From CAVQRB01 sp963715055 (GTDB taxonomy: Bacteria; Pseudomonadota; Alphaproteobacteria; Rhodobacterales; Rhodobacteraceae), in contig CAVQRB010000012.1 in assembly GCA_963715055.1 (NCBI GenBank), positions 1-64,000 on the forward strand: DNA of 64,000 nucleotides, given 5' to 3'. The notes beneath the pieces are model-generated. The model had not been told where the DNA came from. It made no database searches and saw nothing but the letters and a program-made list of their open reading frames with translations. The translations under genes were made by a program, and so were the position numbers. Positions 8,005 to 17,040 of this stretch are shown here, piece after piece (position 1 is the stretch's first letter; each line of letters begins with the position of its first letter).

Positions 8005-9024
8005 ATGAACCTCTTTGAGCGATGGCTGACCCTCTGGGTTGCACTTTGCATCCTGACGGGTCTTCTGCTTGGCACCTATGCACCGGCGCTTTTTGGAACG
8101 CTGGCCGCGCTGGAAGTCGCCTCGGTCAATCTTGTCGTTGCCGTGCTGATCTGGGCGATGGTCTATCCGATGATGATCGGCGTGGATTTCGGCTCGCTCA
8201 AGACTGTCGGTCAAAGACCCAAGGGCCTTGTCATCACACTGGCGGTGAACTGGCTGATCAAACCCTTCACGATGGCGGCGCTGGCGGTGCTGTTCTTCGA
8301 GTATGTCTTCGCGGGGCTGATCGATCCGGATCGCGCGCCGGAATATATCGCCGGGCTGATCCTTCTGGGCGCCGCGCCCTGCACCGCCATGGTCTTCGTC
8401 TGGTCGCAACTGACGAAAGGCGATCCGAACTACACGCTTGTGCAGGTCTCGGTAAACGACCTGATCATGGTGGTCGCCTTCGCGCCTATCGTGGCTTTCC
8501 TGCTGGGCGTGACCGACATCCGCGTGCCTTGGGAGACGCTGATCCTCTCGGTGGTTCTCTACATCGTCATCCCGTTGATTGCGGGCGCCCTGACGCGGCG
8601 GGCGCTGATCGCCCGGGGCGGCGAGGCGGCGGTGGCCCATTTCACCACGCGGATCAAGCCCGCCTCGGTCCTCGGTCTGCTCCTGACCGTGGTGCTTCTC
8701 TTCGGGTTTCAGGGCCCGGTGATCCTCGCGCAGCCGCTGCTGATCGGATTGATCGCGGTACCTATCCTGGTCCAATCCTACGGCATCTTCGCGCTGGCCT
8801 ATGGCTGGGCTTATCTGTGGCGCGTGCCGCACAAGGTCGCAGCCCCCTGCGCGCTGATCGGCACGTCGAATTTCTTCGAACTGGCGGTCGCCGTGGCGAT
8901 CGGGCTCTTCGGGCTCAACTCGGGTGCGGCGCTCGCCACCGTGGTTGGTGTGCTGGTTGAGGTGCCCGTGATGCTGAGCCTCGTGGCTTTCGCCAACCGC
9001 ACGCGGGCGAAGTTCCCGGCATGA
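8005..9024 (+). CDS. ACR3-family arsenite efflux permease
   Basis: Inner-membrane permease of 339 residues with about ten hydrophobic helices. The conserved cysteine lies in Ala-Pro-Cys-Thr-Ala-Met-Val-Phe-Val-Trp (helix 4) and the conserved glutamate in Thr-Ser-Asn-Phe-Phe-Glu-Leu-Ala (helix 9). These are ACR3 hallmarks in the bile/arsenite/riboflavin transporter superfamily. It would export As(III). The start at 8005 follows GGGAGTTGCG; longer in-frame openings lack a membrane pattern. It converges with the ArsP-like permease, and the arsR gene nearby supports a metalloid role. Confidence 0.9.
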   Translation: MNLFERWLTLWVALCILTGLLLGTYAPALFGTLAALEVASVNLVVAVLIWAMVYPMMIGVDFGSLKTVGQRPKGLVITLAVNWLIKPFTMAALAVLFFEYVFAGLIDPDRAPEYIAGLILLGAAPCTAMVFVWSQLTKGDPNYTLVQVSVNDLIMVVAFAPIVAFLLGVTDIRVPWETLILSVVLYIVIPLIAGALTRRALIARGGEAAVAHFTTRIKPASVLGLLLTVVLLFGFQGPVILAQPLLIGLIAVPILVQSYGIFALAYGWAYLWRVPHKVAAPCALIGTSNFFELAVAVAIGLFGLNSGAALATVVGVLVEVPVMLSLVAFANRTRAKFPA

Positions 9025-9052
9025 CCCTCCTTTCGCGGCGGGTCATGCCGTT

Positions 9053-10105
9053 TCATGTTACCTGCATCCAGAGCTGAAAGAGAAGCCCCGACGCGAAGGC
9101 GCCAGTCAACGACAGTCCGATGTAGAGCGCGAAGACCTGCGGCCGGGCCAGCGCCCAGACCGCCATTGCCGCCGGGATCGAGGTCACGCCCCCCGCGACG
9201 AGGAAGGCCATGCCGGCCCCTGGCGCCATGCCCTGCTCGATCAGCCCGCCTACCAGCGGCAGCGCTGCATAGCCGTTGAGGTAGGCCGGAACTCCGACCA
9301 GCGTCGCCGTCACGATGGGCAGCAAGCCCTCGCCTCCCAGCGCCGCGGTGACGGTTTCCGCCGGAATCCAGGCCAGCATGAGGCTTTCGAGAATGAAGGC
9401 AAGCGTCAGCCATTTCGCGAGAAACAAGGTGGTGCTCAGCGCCGTCTTGCCGAATTTCGAACGGCGTTCGGCCTCGGTCCAGAAGCGCCAGACGACGGGC
9501 TTCGGCGCGCGGATCTTGGCGCCGCCGCAGCCGCCATTGCCGATACCCTCGCGCAGCGGATCGGCAAAGGCCCCGCCCTTCATCATGAGGTGCACCACCG
9601 TGCCTCCGAAAACGCCCAAGCCGACAGCGGCCACGGTCTTGGCCACTGCGAACTCGAGATCAAGCACGCCTGCCGTCAGCACGAACATCGACGGGTCCAT
9701 GATCGGCGAGGCCAGCCAGAAGGCCATGACCGCCGAAAGCGGCACGCCCATCGCCAGAAGCGCCGCGATCAATGGAATGACGCCGCAGGAACAGAAAGGC
9801 GAGATCCCGCCTGCCAAAGCGCCGAACGCGATCATCAGGATCGGCGCACCGATGAAGGCCTTGGCGATCAGGTTGTCGGCCCCCGTCGCCCCGGCCCAGG
9901 CCGCGATGGCAATCGACAGGATCAGGAAGGGCGCGGTGGAGAGAAGTGCCTTGCCTGCGAAGACAGCGCTGTCGGCGGCCTGGGGCATATCAAAAACCGC
10001 CAGCGCCCCGAGGATTGCGGCGGAGGCGAGCCAGACACGCTGGTCCTGCCAAAGGTGCCGGAGCGTAGACCGGAGACCGGGGGCTGCGAGTGTCGTGTCT
10101 GTCAT
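9053..10105 (-). CDS. ArsP-like permease (DUF318 / PF03773 type)
   Basis: A membrane protein of about 350 residues in two homologous halves. The first carries Pro-Phe-Cys-Ser-Cys-Gly-Val-Ile-Pro, the signature of this permease family; the second has Gly-Val-Pro-Ala-Tyr-Leu-Asn-Gly-Tyr. Family members include ArsP, an exporter of trivalent organoarsenicals, but others move different substrates. GGAG is better spaced to the ATG at 10105 than to one two codons upstream. It is 55 bp downstream of arsR in the same orientation, so it is probably co-regulated. Confidence 0.8.
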   Translation of the reverse strand: MTDTTLAAPGLRSTLRHLWQDQRVWLASAAILGALAVFDMPQAADSAVFAGKALLSTAPFLILSIAIAAWAGATGADNLIAKAFIGAPILMIAFGALAGGISPFCSCGVIPLIAALLAMGVPLSAVMAFWLASPIMDPSMFVLTAGVLDLEFAVAKTVAAVGLGVFGGTVVHLMMKGGAFADPLREGIGNGGCGGAKIRAPKPVVWRFWTEAERRSKFGKTALSTTLFLAKWLTLAFILESLMLAWIPAETVTAALGGEGLLPIVTATLVGVPAYLNGYAALPLVGGLIEQGMAPGAGMAFLVAGGVTSIPAAMAVWALARPQVFALYIGLSLTGAFASGLLFQLWMQVT

Positions 10106-10160
10106 CACCATATCTCCGGAATTATCGTTGTATCAGGGTAGAAAAATAGAAAAGCCATCC

Positions 10161-10478
10161 TCATGCGGCGTCCTCCGACGGTCGGGCAACGACGCCGGTA
10201 CAGCATTCTGAGGTCAGAAACCCGAGCACCCGCCGCATTGCGGGAAAATCGACCCGATTGAACACCTCACGCCCCTGCCTGTCCTGAAGCACCAGACCCG
10301 CATCGACCAGCGTCGAGAGATGATGCGCCAGGGTCGACGGTGCCATCTCCAGATGCTCGCCGATATCGCTGACGCGCAAACCGTCATCGCCGGCCTTCAC
10401 CAGCAGGCGAAAGATCGACAGGCGGGCATCATGGCCGAGGGCGGCAAGGGCGCGGGCGTTTGGGCTGGTTAGTGTCAT
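10161..10478 (-). CDS. ArsR-family metalloregulator
   Basis: A 105-residue winged-helix repressor. The helix-turn-helix covers roughly residues 34-65 (Ser-Asp-Ile-Gly-Glu-His-Leu ... Ser-Thr-Leu-Ala-His-His-Leu). The C-terminal Glu-Cys-Cys-Thr-Gly places Cys92 and Cys93 where some ArsR proteins bind As(III) outside the recognition helix, so arsenic sensing is likely. A perfect 18-bp palindrome 15 bp before the start is the obvious autoregulatory operator. It leads the arsR-permease unit. Confidence 0.88.
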   Translation of the reverse strand: MTLTSPNARALAALGHDARLSIFRLLVKAGDDGLRVSDIGEHLEMAPSTLAHHLSTLVDAGLVLQDRQGREVFNRVDFPAMRRVLGFLTSECCTGVVARPSEDAA

Positions 10479-10492
10479 GCTTCAAATATAAC

Positions 10493-10510
10493 TACAAAAC
10501 TAGTTTTGTA
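10493..10510. promoter_or_regulatory. perfect 18-bp palindrome, probable ArsR operator
   Basis: TACAAAACTAGTTTTGTA is identical to its reverse complement and lies 15 bp upstream of the arsR ATG, in an AT-rich patch within GC-rich DNA. Position and symmetry fit a dimeric ArsR-family operator. Confidence 0.75.
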
Positions 10511-10818
10511 AATGATTCTGTTTTGATGCCACGGAACTGATGTGCGCCGAATGCGCCGGACTGCATTTCACGTCCTTCGGTCGATTTGTCTTTCCCAGCC
10601 GTCTCATCTGCCGAAATGCTCTTGGCGTTTGGGGACACGTCGGGGCGATGCGCGTCCCTGCCGGCATCCTGCAAAGCCTGCCTTCGGCCTCGGGGCGCGT
10701 CCATCAAACGGTCTGCATGGAGGCACTGCTGTGCAAGACCACAGCCCGAAGAATGCATCGTATCCCCGACAAGACAAAGGGATCTCCGCATGATTCAAAC
10801 GGGTTTCCTGAGAGCGGA
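10511..10818. other. 308-bp gap, no supported gene
   Basis: Apart from the arsR promoter edge I see no coding signal. A 6-bp hairpin (TCCTGA 10806-10811 with TCAGGA 10819-10824) overlaps the stop of the dipeptidase gene and could be a weak terminator on the minus strand. Confidence 0.5.
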
Positions 10819-11880
10819 TCAGGATTTCCAGGTTCGTTCGAGTACGGCGAGCCAGTTTTCATGGCAGAGCTTCGTCATCAGCGCCGCGTCATACCCGTGC
10901 TGCGACAAGGCCCGGCGCAGCGCCCCCAGACCGGCAGCGTCATGCAGCGCGGCAGGCACCTGCGCGCCGTCGAAATCGGATCCGAAGCCCACGCGATCCT
11001 CGCCCAGATGGTCGATCAAGTGATCGAGATGCCGCAGCATCGGTTCGAACCCCCGGTCGTCCGCCTTTTTCCCATCCGTGTTGAGAAAGCCTGTGGCGAA
11101 ATTCAATCCGACCATGCCGTCGCTTTCCCGGATCATCGCCAGTTGCCGGTCGGTCAGGTTGCGCGAGGAGGCCGTGACCGCGTGGGCGTTCGAATGTGTC
11201 GCCACCAGCGGTGCGGTGCTCAGCGCCGCTACGTCGTTGAACCCCGCCTCGTTCAGATGCGACAGATCGACCATGATGCCCAAGTCGTTGCAGAGCGCGA
11301 TCAGATCCTTGCCCGCGCCTGTCAGCCCGGGTCCGGTATCAGGCGAGGACGGATAGGCAAAGGGCACGCCGTGACCGAAGACCGTCGGACGGCTCCAGAC
11401 CGGGCCGAGCGACCGCAGCCCCATGTCGTGAAAGAGGTAAAGCGCATCGAGATCGGCGCCGATGGCTTCGGCCCCTTCGATGTGCATGATCGCGGCGATG
11501 ACACCCGTCGCCATGCAGTCGCGTATCTCGGCGACGCTCCGGCAGATGCGCAAGCCGCCTTCCGAAGACCGTTCCATCCACTTCAGATGCCCTGCCATCG
11601 CAAGCGCCACGGGCTGGGCCTCGGCCACATCGATCGGGTCTGGCAAGGGCAGGTGATAGGGCGGGTTTTCCATGTCGTCGTCGATGTTCTCGCGGACCTC
11701 CGGCGACGCGATGTAGATGGCGAAGAAGCCGCCGGCAAATCCCCCCTGCCGCATCCTCGGCAAATCGAGATGACCCTGACCGGTGTCGGTCAGCCAGGTT
11801 GCATCACGGTTCTTCGGATCGCGCAGAAGCCGCAGGAGGAAATCGTTGTGCCCGTCGAAAATCAGCGGCGTCATCGTCAT
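10819..11880 (-). CDS. membrane dipeptidase (peptidase family M19)
   Basis: A 353-residue TIM-barrel zinc dipeptidase of the renal-dipeptidase family. The metal ligands are visible: His-x-Asp in Phe-Asp-Gly-His-Asn-Asp near the start, Glu in Met-His-Ile-Glu-Gly-Ala, His in Asp-Leu-Ser-His-Leu-Asn, His in Ala-Thr-His-Ser-Asn-Ala, and Asp in Gly-Ser-Asp-Phe-Asp-Gly. No signal peptide is evident, so it probably acts in the cytosol on imported dipeptides. Its ATG lies one base after the stop of the ABC ATPase gene, making it the last gene of the importer operon. Confidence 0.92.
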   Translation of the reverse strand: MTMTPLIFDGHNDFLLRLLRDPKNRDATWLTDTGQGHLDLPRMRQGGFAGGFFAIYIASPEVRENIDDDMENPPYHLPLPDPIDVAEAQPVALAMAGHLKWMERSSEGGLRICRSVAEIRDCMATGVIAAIMHIEGAEAIGADLDALYLFHDMGLRSLGPVWSRPTVFGHGVPFAYPSSPDTGPGLTGAGKDLIALCNDLGIMVDLSHLNEAGFNDVAALSTAPLVATHSNAHAVTASSRNLTDRQLAMIRESDGMVGLNFATGFLNTDGKKADDRGFEPMLRHLDHLIDHLGEDRVGFGSDFDGAQVPAALHDAAGLGALRRALSQHGYDAALMTKLCHENWLAVLERTWKS

Positions 11881-11881
11881 G

Positions 11882-12640
11882 TCAGGCCCCCTTGAACCCT
11901 TCGCTCGCGACCAGAAGGTCCTTGGTGTAGTCCTGCTGCGCCGCGCGGTTCTGCAGTGCATTGCGGGTGAGTTGCTCCACGGCGGCACCATGCTGCATCA
12001 CCAGCAGCCTTTCGCACATATGCGCGACAACGGCGAGATCATGGCTCACCAGCAGATAGGTCAGACCGCGTTCAGCCCGCAGCGCATCCAGCAGGTTGAG
12101 AACCTCGGCCTGTATGGAGGCGTCCAGTGCGGACGTGGGCTCGTCCAGAAGCAGGATGCGCGGCTCGAGGATCAGCGCGCGCGCGATGGCCACGCGTTGC
12201 CGCTGGCCGCCCGACAGCTGGTGCGGGAACCGGAAGCGGAAGCCCGCGCCGAGCCCGACATCCGCCAGCGCCTTTTCGACGCGCGCCTCGGCGTCGGCAA
12301 AACCGTGGATCGCCAGCGGCTCGGACAGCACCTTGTCCACCGTATGCCGGGGATGGAGCGAGGCATAGGGATCCTGGAACACCATCTGGACCTGCCGGTA
12401 GAACTTTTGGGACCTTGGGCGTTCAAGCGGATCACCCCCGATGCTGATCTGGCCGGCCGTGGTCGGGGCAAGGCCGCAAATCGCCCGCAAGACGGTGGAT
12501 TTTCCCGATCCGCTTTCACCGACGATGCCGAAACTTTCGCCGGCGGCAACGTCGAAGCCGACGCCACGCACGGCCCTCACCTCATTGGCGCCATGCCCGA
12601 AGGTGACATCGAGGTCGCGGACTGAGACAAGCGCGGTCAT
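11882..12640 (-). CDS. peptide-type ABC transporter ATP-binding protein (DppF-like)
   Basis: A 252-residue ATPase with Walker A Gly-Glu-Ser-Gly-Ser-Gly-Lys-Ser-Thr (about residues 40-48), signature Leu-Ser-Gly-Gly-Gln-Arg-Gln-Arg, Walker B Ile-Leu-Leu-Leu-Asp-Glu-Pro and the switch His in Val-Ser-His-Asp-Leu. It is the second ATPase of an oligopeptide/dipeptide importer. It is shorter than many DppF proteins and lacks most of the C-terminal oligopeptide extension. Its start overlaps the preceding ATPase stop by four bases. Confidence 0.9.
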   Translation of the reverse strand: MTALVSVRDLDVTFGHGANEVRAVRGVGFDVAAGESFGIVGESGSGKSTVLRAICGLAPTTAGQISIGGDPLERPRSQKFYRQVQMVFQDPYASLHPRHTVDKVLSEPLAIHGFADAEARVEKALADVGLGAGFRFRFPHQLSGGQRQRVAIARALILEPRILLLDEPTSALDASIQAEVLNLLDALRAERGLTYLLVSHDLAVVAHMCERLLVMQHGAAVEQLTRNALQNRAAQQDYTKDLLVASEGFKGA

Positions 12641-13470
12641 TCCAGCCAGGCCGCATCGCGGGTGAGCGTTTGCAGCGGCCGCTGCCCGCCTTCGATGCGC
12701 GGCAGGCAGTTCAACAGCCCCTGGGTATAAGGATGGCGCGCCGACTGGAGATCACGGGCCTTGATCTCCTCGACCACGCGACCGGCATACATGACCAGAA
12801 CCCGGTCACAGAAGGACGACACCAGCCGCAAATCGTGGCTGATGAAGATCAGCCCCATGCCCCGGTCGCGGACGAGGTCGTCAAGAATCCTGAGGACTTC
12901 GAGCTGCACCGTCACATCCAGCGCCGAGGTGGGTTCGTCCGCGATGAGCAGGTCCGGCTCCGCGATCACCATCATCGCGATCATCGCACGCTGCCCCATG
13001 CCGCCCGACAACTCATGCGGATAGGCATTGAAGACCCGTTCGGGATTTCGGATCTGCACCGCCTCCAGCATTGCCAGCGCGCGGGCGCGGGCCTCGCCCC
13101 GGTCGGCATCGCCACGGCGGCGGTAGGCTTCTACGATCTGCCGCCCGATGGTCATCACCGGGTTCAGCGAGAATTTCGGGTCCTGCATGACCATGCTCAT
13201 GCGGCGACCACGCAACCCGCGCCAGGTTTTGGCCGATGCATTGCGCAGATCGATGCCGTCGAAACTCAGCCGCTTGGCGCTGACCCGGCCGGACGATGGC
13301 GTGAGGCCGAGGATCGCGCGCCCGGTCTGGGACTTGCCCGAGCCGGATTCGCCGACGATGCCAAGGCGCTCGCGGCCCAAGCTAAAGGAGACATCGCGCA
13401 CCACGCGCTGAGGCCCCGCGCGCGACGGAAAGGCCACGCTCAACCCGTCGACTTCCAGCATGTCCGTCAT
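12637..13470 (-). CDS. peptide-type ABC transporter ATP-binding protein (DppD-like)
   Basis: A 277-residue ATPase with Gly-Glu-Ser-Gly-Ser-Gly-Lys-Ser-Gln (Walker A), Leu-Ser-Gly-Gly-Met-Gly-Gln-Arg (signature) and Leu-Leu-Ile-Ala-Asp-Glu-Pro-Thr (Walker B). The C-terminus has the Ala-Arg-His-Pro-Tyr-Thr-Gln-Gly-Leu segment typical of OppD/DppD proteins. It pairs with the neighbouring DppF-like ATPase to drive import. ATGA overlaps link it to both neighbours. Confidence 0.92.
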   Translation of the reverse strand: MTDMLEVDGLSVAFPSRAGPQRVVRDVSFSLGRERLGIVGESGSGKSQTGRAILGLTPSSGRVSAKRLSFDGIDLRNASAKTWRGLRGRRMSMVMQDPKFSLNPVMTIGRQIVEAYRRRGDADRGEARARALAMLEAVQIRNPERVFNAYPHELSGGMGQRAMIAMMVIAEPDLLIADEPTSALDVTVQLEVLRILDDLVRDRGMGLIFISHDLRLVSSFCDRVLVMYAGRVVEEIKARDLQSARHPYTQGLLNCLPRIEGGQRPLQTLTRDAAWLE

Positions 13471-14378
13471 TTCTCACCCTTCGGATCAAGCACGTCGCGC
13501 AGACCATCCCCCAGCAGGTTGAAGCCCAGCGACACGACGAAAATCGCGATGCCCGGCATCGTCGCGACCCACCAGAAATCAATCAGGAAGCGGCGGCCAG
13601 AAGCGATCATCGCGCCCCATTCGGGCTGCGGTGGCTGCGCGCCCAGCCCGAGAAAGCCTAGGCCCGCCGCGGTCAGGATGATGCCCGCCATGTCCAGCGT
13701 CACCCGCACGATCACCGAGGACATGCACAAGGGCACCACATGGCCCCAGATGATCCGCGGACTGCGCGCGCCCTGGAGCCGGATCGCAGCGATATAGTCG
13801 GCATCGCGGATGGTCAGCGTCTCGGCCCGCGCCAGCCGCGCATAGGGCGGCCAGGAGGTGATCGCGATCGCGATGATCGCATTCTCGATCCCGGGGCCTA
13901 GGGCCGCAACGAAGGCAAGCGCCAGGATCAGTCGCGGAAAGGCAAGGAAGATGTCGGTGATCCGCATCAGCACGGTATCGACCCAGCCGCCGAAATACCC
14001 GGCCGTGGTGCCGACAGCCAGACCGATCGGCGTGGCGATCAGCGCCACCAGAGCCACCACCATGAGCGTCAGACGCGAGCCGTGGACGATACGACTGAAG
14101 ATGTCGCGGGCCTGATCGTCGGTGCCCATGAGATGCGTCATCGAAGGCGGCAGAAGGCGTTCGGTCCGCAGATCCCCACCCTGCAACGGATCGAAGGGGG
14201 CGATCACATCGGCGAAGACCGCCACGAAGACGAGCAGCAGCACGATGCCGAGGCCGACCATCGCCAGTTTGTTGCGGCGCAGTTGCGACCAGGTGCGATA
14301 GGCCTGCCCGAGTTTCGCCTGGCGGCGGGACTGTGGCTGATCGCTCAGCAGCCACTCGCGGGTGGAAAGCTGGCTCAT
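13467..14378 (-). CDS. peptide-type ABC transporter permease (DppC-like)
   Basis: A 303-residue inner-membrane permease with about six helices. It has an N-terminal Arg-Arg-Asn-Lys-Leu-Ala-Met before the first helix and the periplasmic Met-Gly-Thr-Asp-Asp-Gln-Ala-Arg-Asp segment characteristic of OppC/DppC. The ATPase-coupling loop contains Glu-Thr-Leu-Thr-Ile-Arg-Asp-Ala-Asp-Tyr-Ile-Ala-Ala. The start at 14378 overlaps the DppB-like stop (ATGA). A longer upstream opening in the same frame is only the shadow of the previous gene. Confidence 0.92.
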   Translation of the reverse strand: MSQLSTREWLLSDQPQSRRQAKLGQAYRTWSQLRRNKLAMVGLGIVLLLVFVAVFADVIAPFDPLQGGDLRTERLLPPSMTHLMGTDDQARDIFSRIVHGSRLTLMVVALVALIATPIGLAVGTTAGYFGGWVDTVLMRITDIFLAFPRLILALAFVAALGPGIENAIIAIAITSWPPYARLARAETLTIRDADYIAAIRLQGARSPRIIWGHVVPLCMSSVIVRVTLDMAGIILTAAGLGFLGLGAQPPQPEWGAMIASGRRFLIDFWWVATMPGIAIFVVSLGFNLLGDGLRDVLDPKGEK

Positions 14379-15442
14379 CCGCGGCGCCTCACCCGGGGAT
14401 CGAGCAGGGAGTAGAGCAGGTCGGAGAGAAGGTTGAGCCCCACGAAGATCACCCCGATCACCAGTGTGCCGCCCAGAACCGCGTTCATGTCGGCGTTTTG
14501 CAGGCTGTTGGTCAGATATTGGCCCAGTCCGGGCCAGGCGAAGACGGTTTCGGTCAGCACCGATCCTTCGAGCAAGCCCGCATAGCTCAGCGCGATGACA
14601 GTGACCAGCGGCACCGCCGCGTTGCGCAGCGCATGGACCCAGATGATCCGCCATTCGGCGACCCCCTTGACCCGCGCGGCGATGATGTATTCCTGCGCCA
14701 GTTCGGCCAGCATGAACGACCGCGTCATCCGGCTGATATAGGCCATGGAATAGTAGCCCAGGAGCGATGCGGGCAACGCGAGATGCGCCAGCACGTTGCG
14801 GAAGGCGTCCCACTGCCCCTGCAAGGCCGTGTCCACCAGCAGGAGGCCGGTCGTACGCGTGACCGAATACTCATAGGCGATGTCGATCCGCCCCGGTCCC
14901 GCGACCCACCCGAGCTTGGCATAGAAGATCAGAAGACCGATAAGGCCAAGCCAGAAGATCGGCGCGGAATAGCCCACAAGCCCGACGACTCGGATCACCT
15001 GATCGGGCAGCCTGCCCTGCCGTACCGCGCTCCAGACGCCCAGCGGCACCCCGAAGGCAGTGCCCAGGATGATCCCGGCGGTGGCCAGTTCCAGCGTTGC
15101 CGGAAAGACCCGGGCGATGTCCTCGACAATGGGTTTCTTGGTCAGGATCGAGGTGCCCAGATCGCCGCTCAGCGCCTGAGACAGGTAAATCCAGAATTGT
15201 TCGTAAAGCGGCTTGTCCAGCCCGAGCGCTATGAAGGCCGCATCATAGGTCGATTGCGAGGCGCGATCCCCGACGACGGCCAGGACCGGGTCCACCGGGA
15301 CCACGCGCCCGATCAGGAATGTGACTACCAGCAGCCCGAGAAAGGTAACCGCAACCGTCAGGATCAGCTTTGCGGTCTTTGCCGCGATACGCGGAAGGGC
15401 GCGCCAGCGCCCTTCCGTCTTGCCGATCGTCAGAGAGCTCAT
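14375..15442 (-). CDS. peptide-type ABC transporter permease (DppB-like)
   Basis: A 355-residue permease. An N-terminal helix is followed by a Val-Pro-Val-Asp-Pro-Val segment and a periplasmic region, then further helices. The coupling-loop sequence Glu-Tyr-Ile-Ile-Ala-Ala-Arg-Val-Lys-Gly is the OppB/DppB EAA-like motif. It forms the channel with the DppC-like protein and overlaps the substrate-binding gene by four bases. Confidence 0.92.
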   Translation of the reverse strand: MSSLTIGKTEGRWRALPRIAAKTAKLILTVAVTFLGLLVVTFLIGRVVPVDPVLAVVGDRASQSTYDAAFIALGLDKPLYEQFWIYLSQALSGDLGTSILTKKPIVEDIARVFPATLELATAGIILGTAFGVPLGVWSAVRQGRLPDQVIRVVGLVGYSAPIFWLGLIGLLIFYAKLGWVAGPGRIDIAYEYSVTRTTGLLLVDTALQGQWDAFRNVLAHLALPASLLGYYSMAYISRMTRSFMLAELAQEYIIAARVKGVAEWRIIWVHALRNAAVPLVTVIALSYAGLLEGSVLTETVFAWPGLGQYLTNSLQNADMNAVLGGTLVIGVIFVGLNLLSDLLYSLLDPRVRRRG

Positions 15443-17040
15443 TCGCTCTTGGTCACTTTCTTGAACGAGTTGTCATTGAAGGATGGCCCGATGATGAAAC
15501 CGTTCACGTTCTCGCGGATGCCCAGAACCTCGATCTCCTGGAACATGATCACGAAGGGCGATGTCTGTTGATGCTCGCGCTGCAGGGCGAGATACATCTC
15601 GGCCCGTTTGCCTGCATCCTTTTCCAGCACCGCAGCATCTGCGGCAAGGGTCATTTCCGGAATGTCCCAGGCGTTGCGCCATGCCAGCGGCTTGCTTGTC
15701 GCCTCGTCGCTGTTGTCGGGGTTGCGCGCGAATGTATCTGCGTTGGTGTGCGGGTCCTGATAGTCCGGACCCCAGCGACCAATGTAGATGTCATGGTTGC
15801 GGGCGCGGTACTTGGTCAGGGTCTGCTGGCCGTCCCCCGGGATAAGCTCCATGGTGATGCCGGCCTGCGCCATGGTCTGCTGGATCGCCTCGGCGATGGC
15901 GGTGATTTCCGGTGTGTTGCGGGTATCCATCGTCACCGTGAAGCCGTCGGCGAGGCCAGCCTGCGCCAGCAGTTCCTTTGCCTTCTCCACGTTGAGCGAA
16001 TAGGGCGTCTCGCTCAGAGCGCCGAGGAAGCCTTCGGGAAGGAAGGCCTGATGCACCTTGACCTTGCCCTTCATGATCGTGTCGGCGATCGTCTGGTAAT
16101 CCACCAGATATTTCATCGCTTCGCGCACTTCGGGCTTTGCAAGGTTCTCGTTCTTCTGGCTCAGGCCCAGATAATAGATCGAGCCCTTGGCACCGCTTTC
16201 GATCTTGATCTCGGGGTTGTCGGCAAGTGCCACGATCTCCTCGGCGCCGAGGTTGCGGGCAATGTCGATGTCGCCCTGCTCCAGCAGCAGCCGCTGCGTG
16301 GCGCCTTCGGGGATATGACGATAGATCGCGCGGACCATCGCCGGCGCCTCGCCGGAATAGGCATCGTTGCGCTCCAGCACCACGACCTCATTGGCGCGCC
16401 AGTCGCGAATGGTGAAAGCGCCCGAGCCTGCATAGTTAGTCTTGAGCCATTCATACCCGAAGTCGCCATTGGCTTCGTTGCTCATCACCAGTTCCTTGTC
16501 GACGACGAAACCGACGGTCGCCGTCAGGCAATAAAGAAGCAGCGTCGGCGCATAGGCCTTGTCCATCTCCAATTCGAAGGTCATGTCGCCGGTCTGGCGC
16601 ACCATCTGGTCCACGTTGTCCGCGCTGAGGCCGAACTGCGTGAGGATGAAGGCCGGAGATTTGTCGAGCTTGACCGCGCGCTGCAGGGAGAACACCGCAT
16701 CGGCCGCGGTGATCGGGTTACCGGAGGCAAAGGTCATGTCGGGGCGGATCACGAAGGTGAAGATCTTGCCATCCTCGGAGACCGACCAGCTTTCGGCCAC
16801 GACGCCGAAAATGTCGGAGACATTATTGACGTCATAACCAACCAGCGGCTGGTAGCTGTTGCCGAGAATTTCCGACGCCGTGAACTCGAAGACTTCGGCC
16901 GGGTCGAGCGAAATGATGTCGTCGATCTGCCACGCCTGAATGAGCGTATCCGGAGGGGTTTCCGCGTGGGCCGCGGGCGACGACAGGCAGAAAGAGGCTG
17001 TCACCACTGCGGAGGCTAATATCCTGGAAACATGTCTCAT
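15439..17040 (-). CDS. peptide-type ABC transporter substrate-binding protein (DppA/OppA family)
   Basis: A 533-residue periplasmic binding protein (SBP family 5) with a signal peptide (hydrophobic core then Ala-Ala-His-Ala, about residue 26). The family fold is suggested by Leu-Asp-Pro-Ala-Glu near the mature start and by a central Phe-Val-Ile-Arg-Pro-Asp-Met-Thr-Phe-Ala-Ser-Gly segment. ATG at 17040 was chosen because GGGAG is 7 nt upstream. First gene of a six-gene operon that ends with a dipeptidase, so small peptides are the probable substrate. Confidence 0.92.
   Translation of the reverse strand: MRHVSRILASAVVTASFCLSSPAAHAETPPDTLIQAWQIDDIISLDPAEVFEFTASEILGNSYQPLVGYDVNNVSDIFGVVAESWSVSEDGKIFTFVIRPDMTFASGNPITAADAVFSLQRAVKLDKSPAFILTQFGLSADNVDQMVRQTGDMTFELEMDKAYAPTLLLYCLTATVGFVVDKELVMSNEANGDFGYEWLKTNYAGSGAFTIRDWRANEVVVLERNDAYSGEAPAMVRAIYRHIPEGATQRLLLEQGDIDIARNLGAEEIVALADNPEIKIESGAKGSIYYLGLSQKNENLAKPEVREAMKYLVDYQTIADTIMKGKVKVHQAFLPEGFLGALSETPYSLNVEKAKELLAQAGLADGFTVTMDTRNTPEITAIAEAIQQTMAQAGITMELIPGDGQQTLTKYRARNHDIYIGRWGPDYQDPHTNADTFARNPDNSDEATSKPLAWRNAWDIPEMTLAADAAVLEKDAGKRAEMYLALQREHQQTSPFVIMFQEIEVLGIRENVNGFIIGPSFNDNSFKKVTKSE

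Noticed and set aside
14333..17019. Long plus-strand open frames (14333-15571 and 15370-17019) opposite the peptide importer
   Set aside because: They overlap genes with clear transporter motifs; no signal, domain or ribosome site.
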